Part shown: positions 38,229 through 46,961 of the stretch, in pieces
Layout of the letters: every line of letters begins with the position of its first letter
Numbering within the stretch: position 1 is the stretch's first letter
From: Methanomassiliicoccaceae archaeon
GTDB lineage: Archaea; Thermoplasmatota; Thermoplasmata; Methanomassiliicoccales; Methanomethylophilaceae
DNA: 64,000 nt
Assembly (NCBI GenBank): GCA_034928305.1
Contig: JAYFOZ010000002.1
Span: forward strand, 248,001 to 312,000
Direction of reading: 5' to 3'
Made by a program: the position numbers and the translations under genes
Notes under the pieces: model-generated
Told to the model about the DNA's origin: nothing
What the model saw: the letters and a program-made list of their open reading frames with translations, nothing else
The model's database searches: none

Positions 38229-38768
38229 TCATTCGCTGAGTTTTTCGAGGTACTTTTCACGGTTGCTCTTATACACCGCGTATGCGAGTACCATTCTCAG
38301 CAGGATGAGTACAACCATTATTAGCATTATTCCCAGAATATCGAGGGCTAGGTCGATACTTTCCAGACTGAAGTCCCCGTCCGAGAACATTTCGGAAGTG
38401 TCTATGGAGAGAGGCAATACCCCGCCCTGGAAGATAAGGAAGAGCCAGGCTATCGAATATGCCAGGGTTATGATTTTGAACAAGAGCTTTGCCTTGTTGC
38501 CCTTCTGGTAGAATGCTGTGAAGAATGCCAGCACTATTACGGGTATACCGTAGATCATGTATCTCCAAACAGTCTCCGTAACAGTGTCCAAGATGCCTGC
38601 CATTTCGTCGCCGGCGCCCATTGTCGCAACTAGGTCTTTGACGAACCAGATGATGACCAGCGGTACTACGACGATGGAGACGAAGCTCAGGACCGCCGAG
38701 AGTATCCCCTTCCACCATACGCCGTGCCTCAGGTCCTGCTTAAGGGTTGTGTCTTCCGTCATGATCAC
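38229..38768 (-). CDS. Membrane protein of unknown function (about four helices)
   Basis: 179 residues with four predicted transmembrane segments: about 20-43, 66-88, 97-115 and 142-165. A loop rich in acidic residues lies between the third and fourth. No family is recognised. ATG 38768 forms a four-base ATGA overlap with the stop of the preceding exported-protein gene, so the two are translationally coupled and may form one membrane complex. Confidence 0.75.
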   Translation of the reverse strand: MIMTEDTTLKQDLRHGVWWKGILSAVLSFVSIVVVPLVIIWFVKDLVATMGAGDEMAGILDTVTETVWRYMIYGIPVIVLAFFTAFYQKGNKAKLLFKIITLAYSIAWLFLIFQGGVLPLSIDTSEMFSDGDFSLESIDLALDILGIMLIMVVLILLRMVLAYAVYKSNREKYLEKLSE

Positions 38769-39835
38769 GCACCTCCGCTTTCCATGACCTGCTTAATCAG
38801 ATCAATCATCTCGGCATACTGTTCTTGTGTCAGTTCGATTATTTCCGTATCCGGTCCAACTCCGACTTCTATCGTGTAATCGCCCTGGTCGTACTGGGCC
38901 TGAAGTTCGTCGACGATATCTACAGTGCCGTCGCCCATTTCCATGGAGAATCCTCCGGGGCCGTTCACTATGGTCACCTTGACCGCACCTATGAATGCGG
39001 TCACGTCAAGGTCGGAGGGAAGCTGATCGATGGGTTCCGTCGAAGTGACGGAAATCTGTGTGGCCGAAATATCAACGTCCGGTGCGGCGGTGGAAGATGT
39101 GAAAGCGGCCTTGGCATAGATGCTGGCCCCGGCAAGTCCGTAAAGGTATCTTCCGGAGATGTCGAATCCCATGTAGATGTCCATGGTGTCGCCGGACCCG
39201 GTAAGCATTATGAGTGCACTGTTCAGGCTGTTGATGCTTATATTTACAGGTATGACCTGGGTCTCCCCGGTCTTTATTGTGGTAGGCACGCTATCCACTA
39301 TCCTGTAACTGACCGTTCCGGTATCGTTAAGCTGGTCCACCCCTACCTCGATGTCTATCAAATCGTATCTAAGGCGATTTGTGATGGATATCTCGGTATA
39401 CATGTTGGTAGTGATCTCGTCGCTTTCCTTCATTATCATCGACTGTGTCAAAACCGTTCCGCCCTGGTCTTTCAGGGTTACCGTGGCGGTATCGGGATTG
39501 GATAAAGCATATGCCTTTACGCTTGCAACTGCCGCTGTCACGCTGGCGTCGTCGTCGGGATATATCGTCGTACCAGGGATCATATCGCCCTCTTCAGTGT
39601 ATGCGTCAGCCCGGTTTCCGTAACTGTTCACGGCGTCCGAGAAGTTATATTCAAGCACCCCGACAGGTTCCGAAACATCATAGGTGCTTTCTACTTCGAG
39701 TTTGAAATCCAACGGCGACTCCTCGGTGCTTTCGGGGATGAACCCGAAAGCAACGAAAAGAATAGCCCCAACAACCGCCAGAGCGTAGATAGCGTGCATT
39801 ATGACGCTGAAAGCCTTCACGTCTGTGTATTGCAT
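38765..39835 (-). CDS. Membrane-anchored extracellular protein of unknown function
   Basis: 356 residues with one N-terminal transmembrane helix (about 10-33, VIMHAIYALAVVGAILFVAFGF) and a beta-rich outer part with many Thr, Asp and Val. Two halves look similar in texture, each containing an alternating beta stretch ending near TGETQVIPVNIS and AVKVTIVNGPGG. Cysteines are absent. It is the first gene of a minus-strand unit with the four-helix protein and the cysteine-rich protein. It may be a cell-surface or lipid-sensing component; no function can be read. Confidence 0.75.
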   Translation of the reverse strand: MQYTDVKAFSVIMHAIYALAVVGAILFVAFGFIPESTEESPLDFKLEVESTYDVSEPVGVLEYNFSDAVNSYGNRADAYTEEGDMIPGTTIYPDDDASVTAAVASVKAYALSNPDTATVTLKDQGGTVLTQSMIMKESDEITTNMYTEISITNRLRYDLIDIEVGVDQLNDTGTVSYRIVDSVPTTIKTGETQVIPVNISINSLNSALIMLTGSGDTMDIYMGFDISGRYLYGLAGASIYAKAAFTSSTAAPDVDISATQISVTSTEPIDQLPSDLDVTAFIGAVKVTIVNGPGGFSMEMGDGTVDIVDELQAQYDQGDYTIEVGVGPDTEIIELTQEQYAEMIDLIKQVMESGGA

Positions 39836-39902
39836 TGGTAATTTAAATCATACGTCGAGCGATAGGAAAATATGATTACTTGACCGCCGATTAAGGTATT
39901 AG

Positions 39903-40394
39903 ATGTCTGACATAAGGATAAAGAAGAGGAAGAGGATGAGAGAGAAAGATGCGAAAATTCTTTCGTCCGTCCTCGAAGAAGCGGCAGGCGTCCCGGTATT
40001 CAGTGAAAGCGAGCCTGTGGACACCGCCGAGAGCACGGATTACGGATTGATATTCGTGGGCGGGGACATAATCGGCCTCGTCTTCGACGAAAAGCCATTT
40101 CTCACGATACGTGGGATACTTAAATACAGGCCGGTAAAGCGTTTTGTAACGGTAGACATGGGAGCCGTCCCGTACATATCCAACGGAGCCGACGTGATGG
40201 GTCCGGGCATAACCGATGCCGATCAGGAGATCAACGAAGGAGATATTGTCTGGATACGAGATGTGAAAAACGGCGCCCCCCTGGGCGTGGGCGTTGCGCT
40301 CCGCTCGGCCTCGGCAATTTCGGCCAGGGAGCCCGGCAAGGCGGTCAGGACCATACATTATATCGGCGACAAACTATGGAAGTCCGGTGAGTGA
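39903..40394 (+). CDS. PUA-domain RNA-binding protein
   Basis: A 163-residue protein with a C-terminal PUA domain (about 75-155), seen in the VTVDMGAVPYISNGADVMGPGI and EGDIVWIRDVKNGAPLGVGVA text. The N-terminal part is small and basic (DIRIKKRKRMREKDAK). The arrangement resembles archaeal MCT-1/PUA proteins linked to translation or tRNA modification. It overlaps the next gene by four bases (GTGA), showing coupling to sepF. Confidence 0.85.
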   Translation: MSDIRIKKRKRMREKDAKILSSVLEEAAGVPVFSESEPVDTAESTDYGLIFVGGDIIGLVFDEKPFLTIRGILKYRPVKRFVTVDMGAVPYISNGADVMGPGITDADQEINEGDIVWIRDVKNGAPLGVGVALRSASAISAREPGKAVRTIHYIGDKLWKSGE

Positions 40395-40747
40395 TCCAAT
40401 TGTTCGGAACCAAGCGCAGGAACATGGAAAAGAAGAAGGTATTCGTAGATCTGGAAGGTTATGCCGATCCCGGAGAAGAACAGATGCTGTGCGTCAAGGC
40501 GGTCGAACTTAGGTATTTCACCGATTTGAAGGCCGTGACGGACCTCGCATACCAGGACAACATACTCATAATAGAGACATCGCAGTTCGCTGACGGGGAT
40601 GAACGGCGCAAGGACGCCGTAAGTGCCATCAGATCTCTGGCAGAAGACAGGGGAGGATTGTTCTCCGAGGTTTCCGACCGTGTTATGGTTCTGACGCCCG
40701 CCGGCATAGGGCTCGACAAATGCCGCATAACCAGAAGGGGTAAATGA
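40391..40747 (+). CDS. sepF: Archaeal SepF-type cell division protein
   Basis: 118 residues. The DUF552/SepF core runs from VFVDLEGYADPGEEQMLCVKAVELRYF to DRVMVLTPAG. SepF anchors FtsZ to the membrane in archaea. GTG 40391 is taken as the start because it gives the short amphipathic leader MIQLFGTKRRN expected for membrane binding; ATG 40424 is the alternative. It is the middle gene of a PUA-sepF-HD operon, one base from the HD gene. FtsZ is not in the window. Confidence 0.85.
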   Translation: MIQLFGTKRRNMEKKKVFVDLEGYADPGEEQMLCVKAVELRYFTDLKAVTDLAYQDNILIIETSQFADGDERRKDAVSAIRSLAEDRGGLFSEVSDRVMVLTPAGIGLDKCRITRRGK

Positions 40748-42052
40748 ATGGTATTTAAGATCGTCCACGACCCGTTGCATGGCAGCATAGTGCTGGACGA
40801 TTTATTCTTAGATCTGGCCGACAGGCACGAGATGCAGAGATTGCGATCGATAAAACAGCTGGGAATGGGCAACTTGGTATTTCCGGGGGCCAACCACACC
40901 AGGTTCGAGCATTCTCTCGGAGTCTATCATCTTTCGGGCCGAATGGCTCTTTCACTGGGACTCTCGAAAGAAGAATCCGAAGCCGTGAGAGCTGCCGGGA
41001 TGCTGCACGACATCTGCCACCTGCCATATTCCCACACACTGAGCGAGATCGCCGAGATACGTTTTGGACTGGATCACATGGAAGCGGCCGGGATGCTCAT
41101 CAACGGAAGCCTAAAAACATACAGTGACAGGGACGAGAGGCTGTTCGGATCGGAAGGCCCAATCTCGGAGATGCTGGACGCAGCAGGGATCTCTTCCCGG
41201 AAGGTCTGCGACCTTATCGCCTATCCGGAATCCCCGAGCGTCGGTCTGGATGCGTTTTCGCAGGACAGCGGACAGTCGTATTTCAGATCCGGAGATTACC
41301 TGCATCAGATAATCCACGGCCCTGTGGACTCAGACCAGATGGATTATCTCGTAAGGGACGCCCACTATACGGGGGTGACGCACGGTGCCATCGATACCGA
41401 ACGCATAATCTCGATGATGCAGGTGTTCAACGACCGTATCGTTCTGAACAAAGGCGGGACAACCGCCGCCGAAGGGCTGATGGTATCCAGGTCCCTTATG
41501 TACACCTCGGTGTATTATCACGAGACCGTCCGCATCGCGGGGGCGATGCTCAACAAGGCGGTAGAAGCGTCCGACCTGGACCTAAGTGAAATGTACCTTA
41601 TGACCGACGCGGACCTCATATCGTTGCTGGAGGCCCACGGAGGGCGCCCCATGCGCATAGTGAGGGACCTGATGAACCGCAGACTGTACAAGAAGGCCGC
41701 AGTAGGATACGTGGCCGATCTCAGTGAAGATCAATCTTACAGCCTGGCACAATATACAGGATACTACGAGCGCAAGAAGCTTGAGCAGGAGATAGCCGAT
41801 ATGGCCGGAGCCGATGTATCGGAGGTCTCTGTAGATATCCCCTCGGAATCGGCTTTGCTCTCGAAAATCAGCATCGGAAAGACGGACGTGTCCATACTGG
41901 ACGGCGGCAGGGTCCGCAGCATAACAAAGCTTTCGACCATTGCAAAAGCTCTGCAGTCCCGAGATACTTTCAGGTGGGCCATCTTGGTTTCTGCACCGAA
42001 AGATAAGCGCGATGCGGTAGAGGCGGCCGCAAAAAAGATCATCGGAACATGA
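40748..42052 (+). CDS. HD-domain phosphohydrolase (SAMHD1/dNTPase-like, COG1078)
   Basis: A 434-residue HD-superfamily enzyme of the dNTP triphosphohydrolase group. Core residues are in RRFEHS-like NHTRFEHSLGVYHL, the HD pair in GMLHDICHLPYSH, and the last Asp in GPVDSDQMDYLVRDAHYTG. The opening KIVHDPLHGSIVLDD is characteristic of COG1078. It likely hydrolyses nucleotides, perhaps limiting dNTP pools. It directly follows sepF (ATG 40748 begins right after its stop). Confidence 0.9.
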   Translation: MVFKIVHDPLHGSIVLDDLFLDLADRHEMQRLRSIKQLGMGNLVFPGANHTRFEHSLGVYHLSGRMALSLGLSKEESEAVRAAGMLHDICHLPYSHTLSEIAEIRFGLDHMEAAGMLINGSLKTYSDRDERLFGSEGPISEMLDAAGISSRKVCDLIAYPESPSVGLDAFSQDSGQSYFRSGDYLHQIIHGPVDSDQMDYLVRDAHYTGVTHGAIDTERIISMMQVFNDRIVLNKGGTTAAEGLMVSRSLMYTSVYYHETVRIAGAMLNKAVEASDLDLSEMYLMTDADLISLLEAHGGRPMRIVRDLMNRRLYKKAAVGYVADLSEDQSYSLAQYTGYYERKKLEQEIADMAGADVSEVSVDIPSESALLSKISIGKTDVSILDGGRVRSITKLSTIAKALQSRDTFRWAILVSAPKDKRDAVEAAAKKIIGT

Positions 42053-42124
42053 TGTTCGATGATGTGTGAAAAATCGAATATTATTCGGCAGATTTCGATA
42101 CAATGTAATGCTGGCACATTGTTA

Positions 42125-42134
42125 ATATATAAAT
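42125..42134 (+). promoter_or_regulatory. AT-rich element upstream of the CadD-like gene
   Basis: TATATAAATA is a consensus-grade archaeal TATA box, but it lies over 200 bases before the downstream ATG. If used, it would make a leader of about 180 bases. The gap 42053-42340 otherwise holds no gene. Confidence 0.35.
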
Positions 42135-42276
42135 AGTCGGAATAATTTGTTCAGAGAATTATATGCTTTGGTGAAATCCGGGAGCATAAATAATATCTTG
42201 CGACAAAATAGGTGCAGTTTTGCTTTTTAGCACACGTCCTGCAGGCAAAGGAGTTGCGCCAGGGAAGGTACCCGAA

Positions 42277-42299
42277 CCTTCGTACGAAGGATATATATC
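42277..42299 (+). promoter_or_regulatory. Palindromic operator and TATA box of the CadD-like gene
   Basis: CCTTCGTACGAAGG (42277-42290) is a perfect 14-base palindrome. It directly abuts ATATATATC, a TATA candidate about 45 bases before the ATG. The palindrome covers the TFB recognition position, so a bound repressor would block initiation. A metal-sensing repressor is plausible given the downstream exporter. Confidence 0.5.
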
Positions 42300-42340
42300 A
42301 TATTCGTAAATCTCGAAAGGAGATCGGAGTTTTTTTTAAT

Positions 42341-42958
42341 ATGGATATAATCGGATCTATAATTCTGGCACTTTTGACGGTAGTGGCCACCAGTCTAGAC
42401 GAGGTTATTTTGTTGGCCATGTTCTACGGTACGGTGCCGGCGGACCCCTATGGAACCGACAGGCGCCGTGCGATAGGTCGGGGGTACATTGTGGGCAGCA
42501 TATTGGCCATTATGATATCCGCTACCGTGTCATTGGGGCTGGTACAGATCCCTGACCACAGTCTGCTTTCATGGATAGGTCTGATACCGATTATCATGGG
42601 AGTTTATTCTTTGATACGTCCCAAGGGCCAAAAAGATGAACTTGAAGTAGCGGGCACCGTTGCCGAGCATACGTCCGGCCTTGCGCCCACTCTTCAGTTC
42701 GTAATCCTCGCACTGGTGCTCAGCGTGGATGATTTTGGCGTATACATCCCGTTGCTGACCAGCATGGTTCTCGGGGAAGCACTCATCATGATCATAACGG
42801 CGATAATCTGTGTTTTTATCATAGCAATGATCGGAAGGCGTATAAGCGACATCTCATCCGTGAAGAGAATATTGGATAAGGTGGAGCGCTGGCTCGTCCC
42901 GGTTCTTTTCATAGCTATCGGAGCTTATACCGTATTGGACGGACAAATAGGCCTATGA
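42341..42958 (+). CDS. CadD-like cation transporter (LysE superfamily)
   Basis: A 205-residue membrane protein with six predicted helices. The first helix contains TSLDEVILLAMFYG and the fourth LVLSVDDFGVYIPLL; such charged intramembrane motifs are shared by the cadmium-resistance CadD family. It probably exports a metal cation. ATG 42341 follows AAGGAGATCGG; an open frame extends upstream through the operator but has no support. It converges on rtcB ten bases away. Confidence 0.75.
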   Translation: MDIIGSIILALLTVVATSLDEVILLAMFYGTVPADPYGTDRRRAIGRGYIVGSILAIMISATVSLGLVQIPDHSLLSWIGLIPIIMGVYSLIRPKGQKDELEVAGTVAEHTSGLAPTLQFVILALVLSVDDFGVYIPLLTSMVLGEALIMIITAIICVFIIAMIGRRISDISSVKRILDKVERWLVPVLFIAIGAYTVLDGQIGL

Positions 42959-42968
42959 ATCGATGGTT

Positions 42969-44420
42969 TCAGCCTTTGACCACGCCGATTGGCGAAAGTT
43001 TGGCTACTTTCGAAGATATTCCGGCACCACATACGACCTCTATCACGGTGTCTATATTTTTGTAAGCGTCGGGAGCTTCTTCGGTGAGCCCTTCGTCAGA
43101 CCCGCTCAGGAGCACGATATCCCTGTCGGCCAGGTCCTTCCTGATGCCAGCCGCTGTGTTCCCGTGCGACGCGGATGTCCTGGACATTTTTCTCCCAGCC
43201 CCGTGGCATGTGGATCCGAAGGTCTGTTCCATTGCACCTTTCTGCCCCAGAAGCACGTAAGTACCGGAGCTCATGTCCCCGGGTATTATAACGGGCTGCC
43301 CCACATCTCTGTACTTCTGCGTGATTTCCCTGTTTCCTGCCGCGAAAGCTCGAGTGGCCCCCTTCCTGTGGACGACAACCTCCATGTTGCTTCCATCGAC
43401 AGAATGCGTTTCCTTCTTTGCGATGTTATGTGCCACGTCATATACGAGCGCCATATCCATGTCCTCGGCGGGCATTTCCATTACCCTCTCGAAGGATTCC
43501 CTGACCCAATGCATTATCATCTGTCTGTTGGCCCAGGCATAGTTGGCCCCGCAGCACATGGCCTTGTAGTAATTATCTCCCGCTTTGGACTTGAGAGGGG
43601 CACAAGCCAACTGTCTGTCGGGAAGCTGTACCTTGTTTTCCGAAATGTAGCGTTCCATCTCCTGCAGATAGTCCGTCGCAATCTGATGGCCACACCCCCT
43701 GGATCCGCAATGTACCGTGATCGTCACCGTCCCCTTATCCAGACCGAAGGTTTTTGCTGCCTTCTCGTCGAAAATATTCTCGACCGCGTCAAGCTCCAGG
43801 AAGTGATTCCCGGAACCGAGGGATCCCAACTGAGGCAGACCTCTCTTCCTCGCCCTGTCGCTCACAAGCGAAGGATCGGCGTCCTTCATGCGTCCGCCTT
43901 CCTCCGTGGTTTCCAGATCGCTCTCCCAGCCGTAGCCGTTCTCGATAGCCCATTCGGAACCGCATTGTAGAACTTCGTCCAGCTCTTTGTTGCCGATCCT
44001 GGTCAGCCCCTTCGAGCCGAGACCTGATGGAACGTTGGAATAGAGCTCTTCCATCAGACGTTTTCTCTTATCCCCTATGTCTTTTACGGTAAGATTGGTT
44101 TTTATGAGGCGTACGCCGCAGTTGATATCAAAACCGATGCCTCCGGGAGATATGCTTCCCTCGTCAGCATCTACGGCCGCTACGCCCCCGATGGGGAAGC
44201 CGTATCCCCAGTGAATATCGGGCATTGCTAGAGAACTACCGACAATACCTGGAAGGCATGCGACGTTTGCAGCCTGTGCAGGTGCATTGTCAGAGCGGAT
44301 CTGAGGTATCATCTCTTCACTGGCATAGATCACCGCATCGGTGTGCATACATGGAACTTCGCCCATAGGTATGCGCCACCTGTATTTGTCGATCCTTTCA
44401 AGGGTGCCGTTCCATGCCAT
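42969..44420 (-). CDS. rtcB: RNA ligase RtcB
   Basis: A 483-residue GTP-dependent ligase that joins 2',3'-cyclic phosphate and 5'-OH ends, completing archaeal tRNA splicing. Metal ligands are in GIGFDINCGVRL (Asp, Cys), in LGSLGSGNHFLEL (His) and in VHCGSRGCGHQ. The guanylated histidine lies in STCHGAGRKMSR. No intein is present. The start at ATG 44420 gives the normal N-terminus; the longer frame crosses the tRNA. tRNA-His ends 23 bases upstream, so both may be one transcript. Confidence 0.95.
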   Translation of the reverse strand: MAWNGTLERIDKYRWRIPMGEVPCMHTDAVIYASEEMIPQIRSDNAPAQAANVACLPGIVGSSLAMPDIHWGYGFPIGGVAAVDADEGSISPGGIGFDINCGVRLIKTNLTVKDIGDKRKRLMEELYSNVPSGLGSKGLTRIGNKELDEVLQCGSEWAIENGYGWESDLETTEEGGRMKDADPSLVSDRARKRGLPQLGSLGSGNHFLELDAVENIFDEKAAKTFGLDKGTVTITVHCGSRGCGHQIATDYLQEMERYISENKVQLPDRQLACAPLKSKAGDNYYKAMCCGANYAWANRQMIMHWVRESFERVMEMPAEDMDMALVYDVAHNIAKKETHSVDGSNMEVVVHRKGATRAFAAGNREITQKYRDVGQPVIIPGDMSSGTYVLLGQKGAMEQTFGSTCHGAGRKMSRTSASHGNTAAGIRKDLADRDIVLLSGSDEGLTEEAPDAYKNIDTVIEVVCGAGISSKVAKLSPIGVVKG

Positions 44421-44443
44421 AGTGTTACTCCAAAGAAAGTAGG

Positions 44444-44518
44444 GGCCGGGACCGAGATTTGAACCCGGGTCGGGGGATCCACAGTCCCCCAGGATAACCA
44501 AGCTACCCTATCCCGGCC
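44444..44518 (-). tRNA. tRNA-His (anticodon GTG)
   Basis: Acceptor GCCGGGA pairs with TCCCGGC. The anticodon loop CTGTGGA reads GTG. The T arm has GGGTTCAAATC. G-1 is encoded at 44518 opposite discriminator C 44444, the special tRNA-His identity pair. CCA is not encoded. TTTATGTA on the minus strand near 44543-44550 is its TATA box. Confidence 0.93.
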
Positions 44519-44638
44519 ATGTACTGAGCGCTTGATAGATTTGATGTACATAAAGATTCTTGCCCTCTAGGTCTCAAAACGTCGATATTTGCGACATGAG
44601 GCAACACCCTTATTATATGGACAAAATCATTTCCGCCT

Positions 44639-45553
44639 ATGGCCAAGAGGGATCTAATATCAGTAGTGGACATGCAGGACAAATGGTCCGAGCTTGTCGA
44701 TCTGGCGATTCAGATGAAGCAGGAACGCGGAAATCACGGTGACCCGCTGGCAGGAAAGACCCTCGCAATGATTTTCGAAAAACCGAGCACGAGGACGCGC
44801 ATTTCTTTTGACGTAGCCATCACCGAGCTCGGCGGGCATGCACTTTACATCGACGAGTCCAAGATGCAGATGGACCACGGAGAGACCGTGGAGGATACGG
44901 CCAAAGTCATGAGCAGGTTCGTCCACGGGATAATGTACCGTGCCAGGGACTACAAGACCATGGACAAGTTCGGAGAGTTCGCGACAATCCCGGTGATAAG
45001 CGGCCTGGATAATCTGGAGCACCCGTGTCAGGCTCTGGCCGATATGGTCACCATCAAGGAGAAGAAAGGCGGATTCCGCGGCAAAAAGCTCGTATATCTC
45101 GGGGACGGCAACAACGTGTGTAATTCATTGCTCTACGCTTCGGCGATACTGGGGCTCGACATGGTCGCATGTTGCCCTGCCGTAAGGATGCCCAACGCAG
45201 AGATAATGCTGAAGGCCTCCCGTATAGCGGACCAGAACGGCAGTAAGATCATCGCGTCCCACGACCCTAAAGAGGCATGTGTGGACGCCGACATACTATA
45301 CACCGACACATGGATCTCCATGGGTGACGAGACGCCGGTGGAGGAAGCGATCAGGATATTCAATATGTACCAGATCAACAGCGACCTCCTTAAAATGGCA
45401 AAACCCGACTGCGTTGTGATGCACTGTCTGCCCGCCCACAGGGGCCAGGAGATAACTTCCGAGGTCATAGACGGGCAGCACAGCGTGATATTCGACCAGG
45501 CGGAGAACCGTCTCCACGCTCAGAAAGCAGTACTCTACATGTTGCTCAAATGA
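44639..45553 (+). CDS. argF: Ornithine carbamoyltransferase
   Basis: A 304-residue enzyme that makes citrulline from ornithine and carbamoyl phosphate in arginine synthesis. Carbamoyl-phosphate sites are FEKPSTRTRISFD (about 48-60) and HPCQALADM. The ornithine-binding loop is VMHCLPAHRGQE. The length is normal. It starts about 120 bases from the divergent tRNA-His and overlaps the DHH gene by eight bases at its end. Confidence 0.95.
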   Translation: MAKRDLISVVDMQDKWSELVDLAIQMKQERGNHGDPLAGKTLAMIFEKPSTRTRISFDVAITELGGHALYIDESKMQMDHGETVEDTAKVMSRFVHGIMYRARDYKTMDKFGEFATIPVISGLDNLEHPCQALADMVTIKEKKGGFRGKKLVYLGDGNNVCNSLLYASAILGLDMVACCPAVRMPNAEIMLKASRIADQNGSKIIASHDPKEACVDADILYTDTWISMGDETPVEEAIRIFNMYQINSDLLKMAKPDCVVMHCLPAHRGQEITSEVIDGQHSVIFDQAENRLHAQKAVLYMLLK

Positions 45554-46961
45554 CCTGGCAGGAAACAAGGTCCTCGACGATCTCGAGGAACTCTTCTTTT
45601 TTTTCAGGCGGGATGGTGGCCCCGGCGGCAACGCTGTGGCCTCCTCCGAAGCCTCCGACCAGCTCGGAGGCCTTCTTCATGACGGCCGATAAGTTCAGTC
45701 CCCTGTCTACCAGCGAACGGTCGGCACGTGCCGATACTTTGACGCCGTCGTCAGCGTCGGCGAATGCGATTATCGGAAGCCACCTTTTGCATTCGTCGGA
45801 GTTTAGCATCATTCCTGCGACTATGCCGACCACAGTTTCCTTTATCTGGTCGCCTGCGTCGAAGTATTGGATGAATCTGCTTTCGCGCATCAGATGGTTT
45901 TCCTTGATGTAGCAGATGGCGGCAGATATGTTGCGTCTGTGCTCGGTGCGGTTACGTTCCGCATCTTCCAATGCGGTGCGGTCGCCGCAACAGATCCTCA
46001 TTCCAGTCTCGGCATCTTCATATCTGCCGCAGGAGTTCAGTATTGTTGCAAATTCTTTGGCATCCCTTAGCCCGGTCCCAAGGTCGAAACGCGGCAGCGT
46101 GTAAACTTCGCCGTACAGATGTTTGGCGTCCGTGGGGTTTCCGAGCATCTTGAGGAGTTTAGAAGTCGCTTTTCCTTTTTCGGAGGGATCAAGGTCGTTC
46201 CACGATCTGGACCTCCCCTCAGAGTTAATGTCTATTCCGAGGTCGGAGTAGAATCTCACGCATGCATGTCCGGAGTTCGACAAACCCGGGAGCTCCGGAT
46301 CGTTACTGTATTGAAGGAACTGAACCAGGCTTCTGGTTTCTCTGCCGAAAAGTCTCAGGTCGTTCTCCGGCAAAATGTCCCCGGCCATTACGGCGTCTTC
46401 CACTATCATGCGGTTCAGGCTTATGAGCCCCGACTCTCTGCCGTCTTGGAAATCTCCAACGGCACCGATAAGTGCCAGATATGCCAAGTCGATGTTTCCG
46501 GGATCTATTTTCTTTGCAACGATGTAAGTAGATCCTGCGCCGCTGATCTCTATGGATCCATCCATTCCGAAGCAGTGCGGATTCACATGAAATGTAGCAG
46601 AAAAATCGTCAAGGGTCGCCTGTCTGCGCCTCTTTCTGGTATCTGGTACATGGTGGTCGGTGATAACGAGGCCGTTTTTATTGAACTCGGACAGGTATCC
46701 GCTTCCCAGATCGCATATCCAGACGATATCCTCCTTGCTCGAGTTGACCTTGTTCACCACTTCTTCGGTTATTTTCTTCTCGAAGATGACCGTATGATCT
46801 ATCCCCAGACGTCTAAGCGCGATGGATGCGATAGAGCCGGCCGCTATGCCGTCCGCATCGATGTGTGAAATCACAAGAGCGCTTTTTGCTTTTCTGATGG
46901 CGTTCGCCGCACGTTCCGCCGCGCCCTCGAACGACGGCAGGTCACCACACATATCCGGCAT
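45546..46961 (-). CDS. RecJ-like DHH-family phosphoesterase/exonuclease
   Basis: A 471-residue DHH/DHHA1 protein like the archaeal RecJ homologues (GAN type) that associate with the replisome. Motif I is VISHIDADGIAAGS (about 29-42), the DHH motif is GLVITDHHVPDT near 96-107, and the C-terminal DHHA1 signature is GGFGGGHSVAAGATI. It may degrade single-stranded DNA or short RNA. Its start overlaps the preceding exonuclease gene by 20 bases. Confidence 0.88.
   Translation of the reverse strand: MPDMCGDLPSFEGAAERAANAIRKAKSALVISHIDADGIAAGSIASIALRRLGIDHTVIFEKKITEEVVNKVNSSKEDIVWICDLGSGYLSEFNKNGLVITDHHVPDTRKRRRQATLDDFSATFHVNPHCFGMDGSIEISGAGSTYIVAKKIDPGNIDLAYLALIGAVGDFQDGRESGLISLNRMIVEDAVMAGDILPENDLRLFGRETRSLVQFLQYSNDPELPGLSNSGHACVRFYSDLGIDINSEGRSRSWNDLDPSEKGKATSKLLKMLGNPTDAKHLYGEVYTLPRFDLGTGLRDAKEFATILNSCGRYEDAETGMRICCGDRTALEDAERNRTEHRRNISAAICYIKENHLMRESRFIQYFDAGDQIKETVVGIVAGMMLNSDECKRWLPIIAFADADDGVKVSARADRSLVDRGLNLSAVMKKASELVGGFGGGHSVAAGATIPPEKKEEFLEIVEDLVSCQVI

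Noticed and set aside
42053-42340. Possible metal riboswitch before the CadD-like gene
   Set aside because: I could not match the leader to a known manganese, nickel-cobalt or fluoride riboswitch layout; the palindrome at the TATA box explains regulation more simply.
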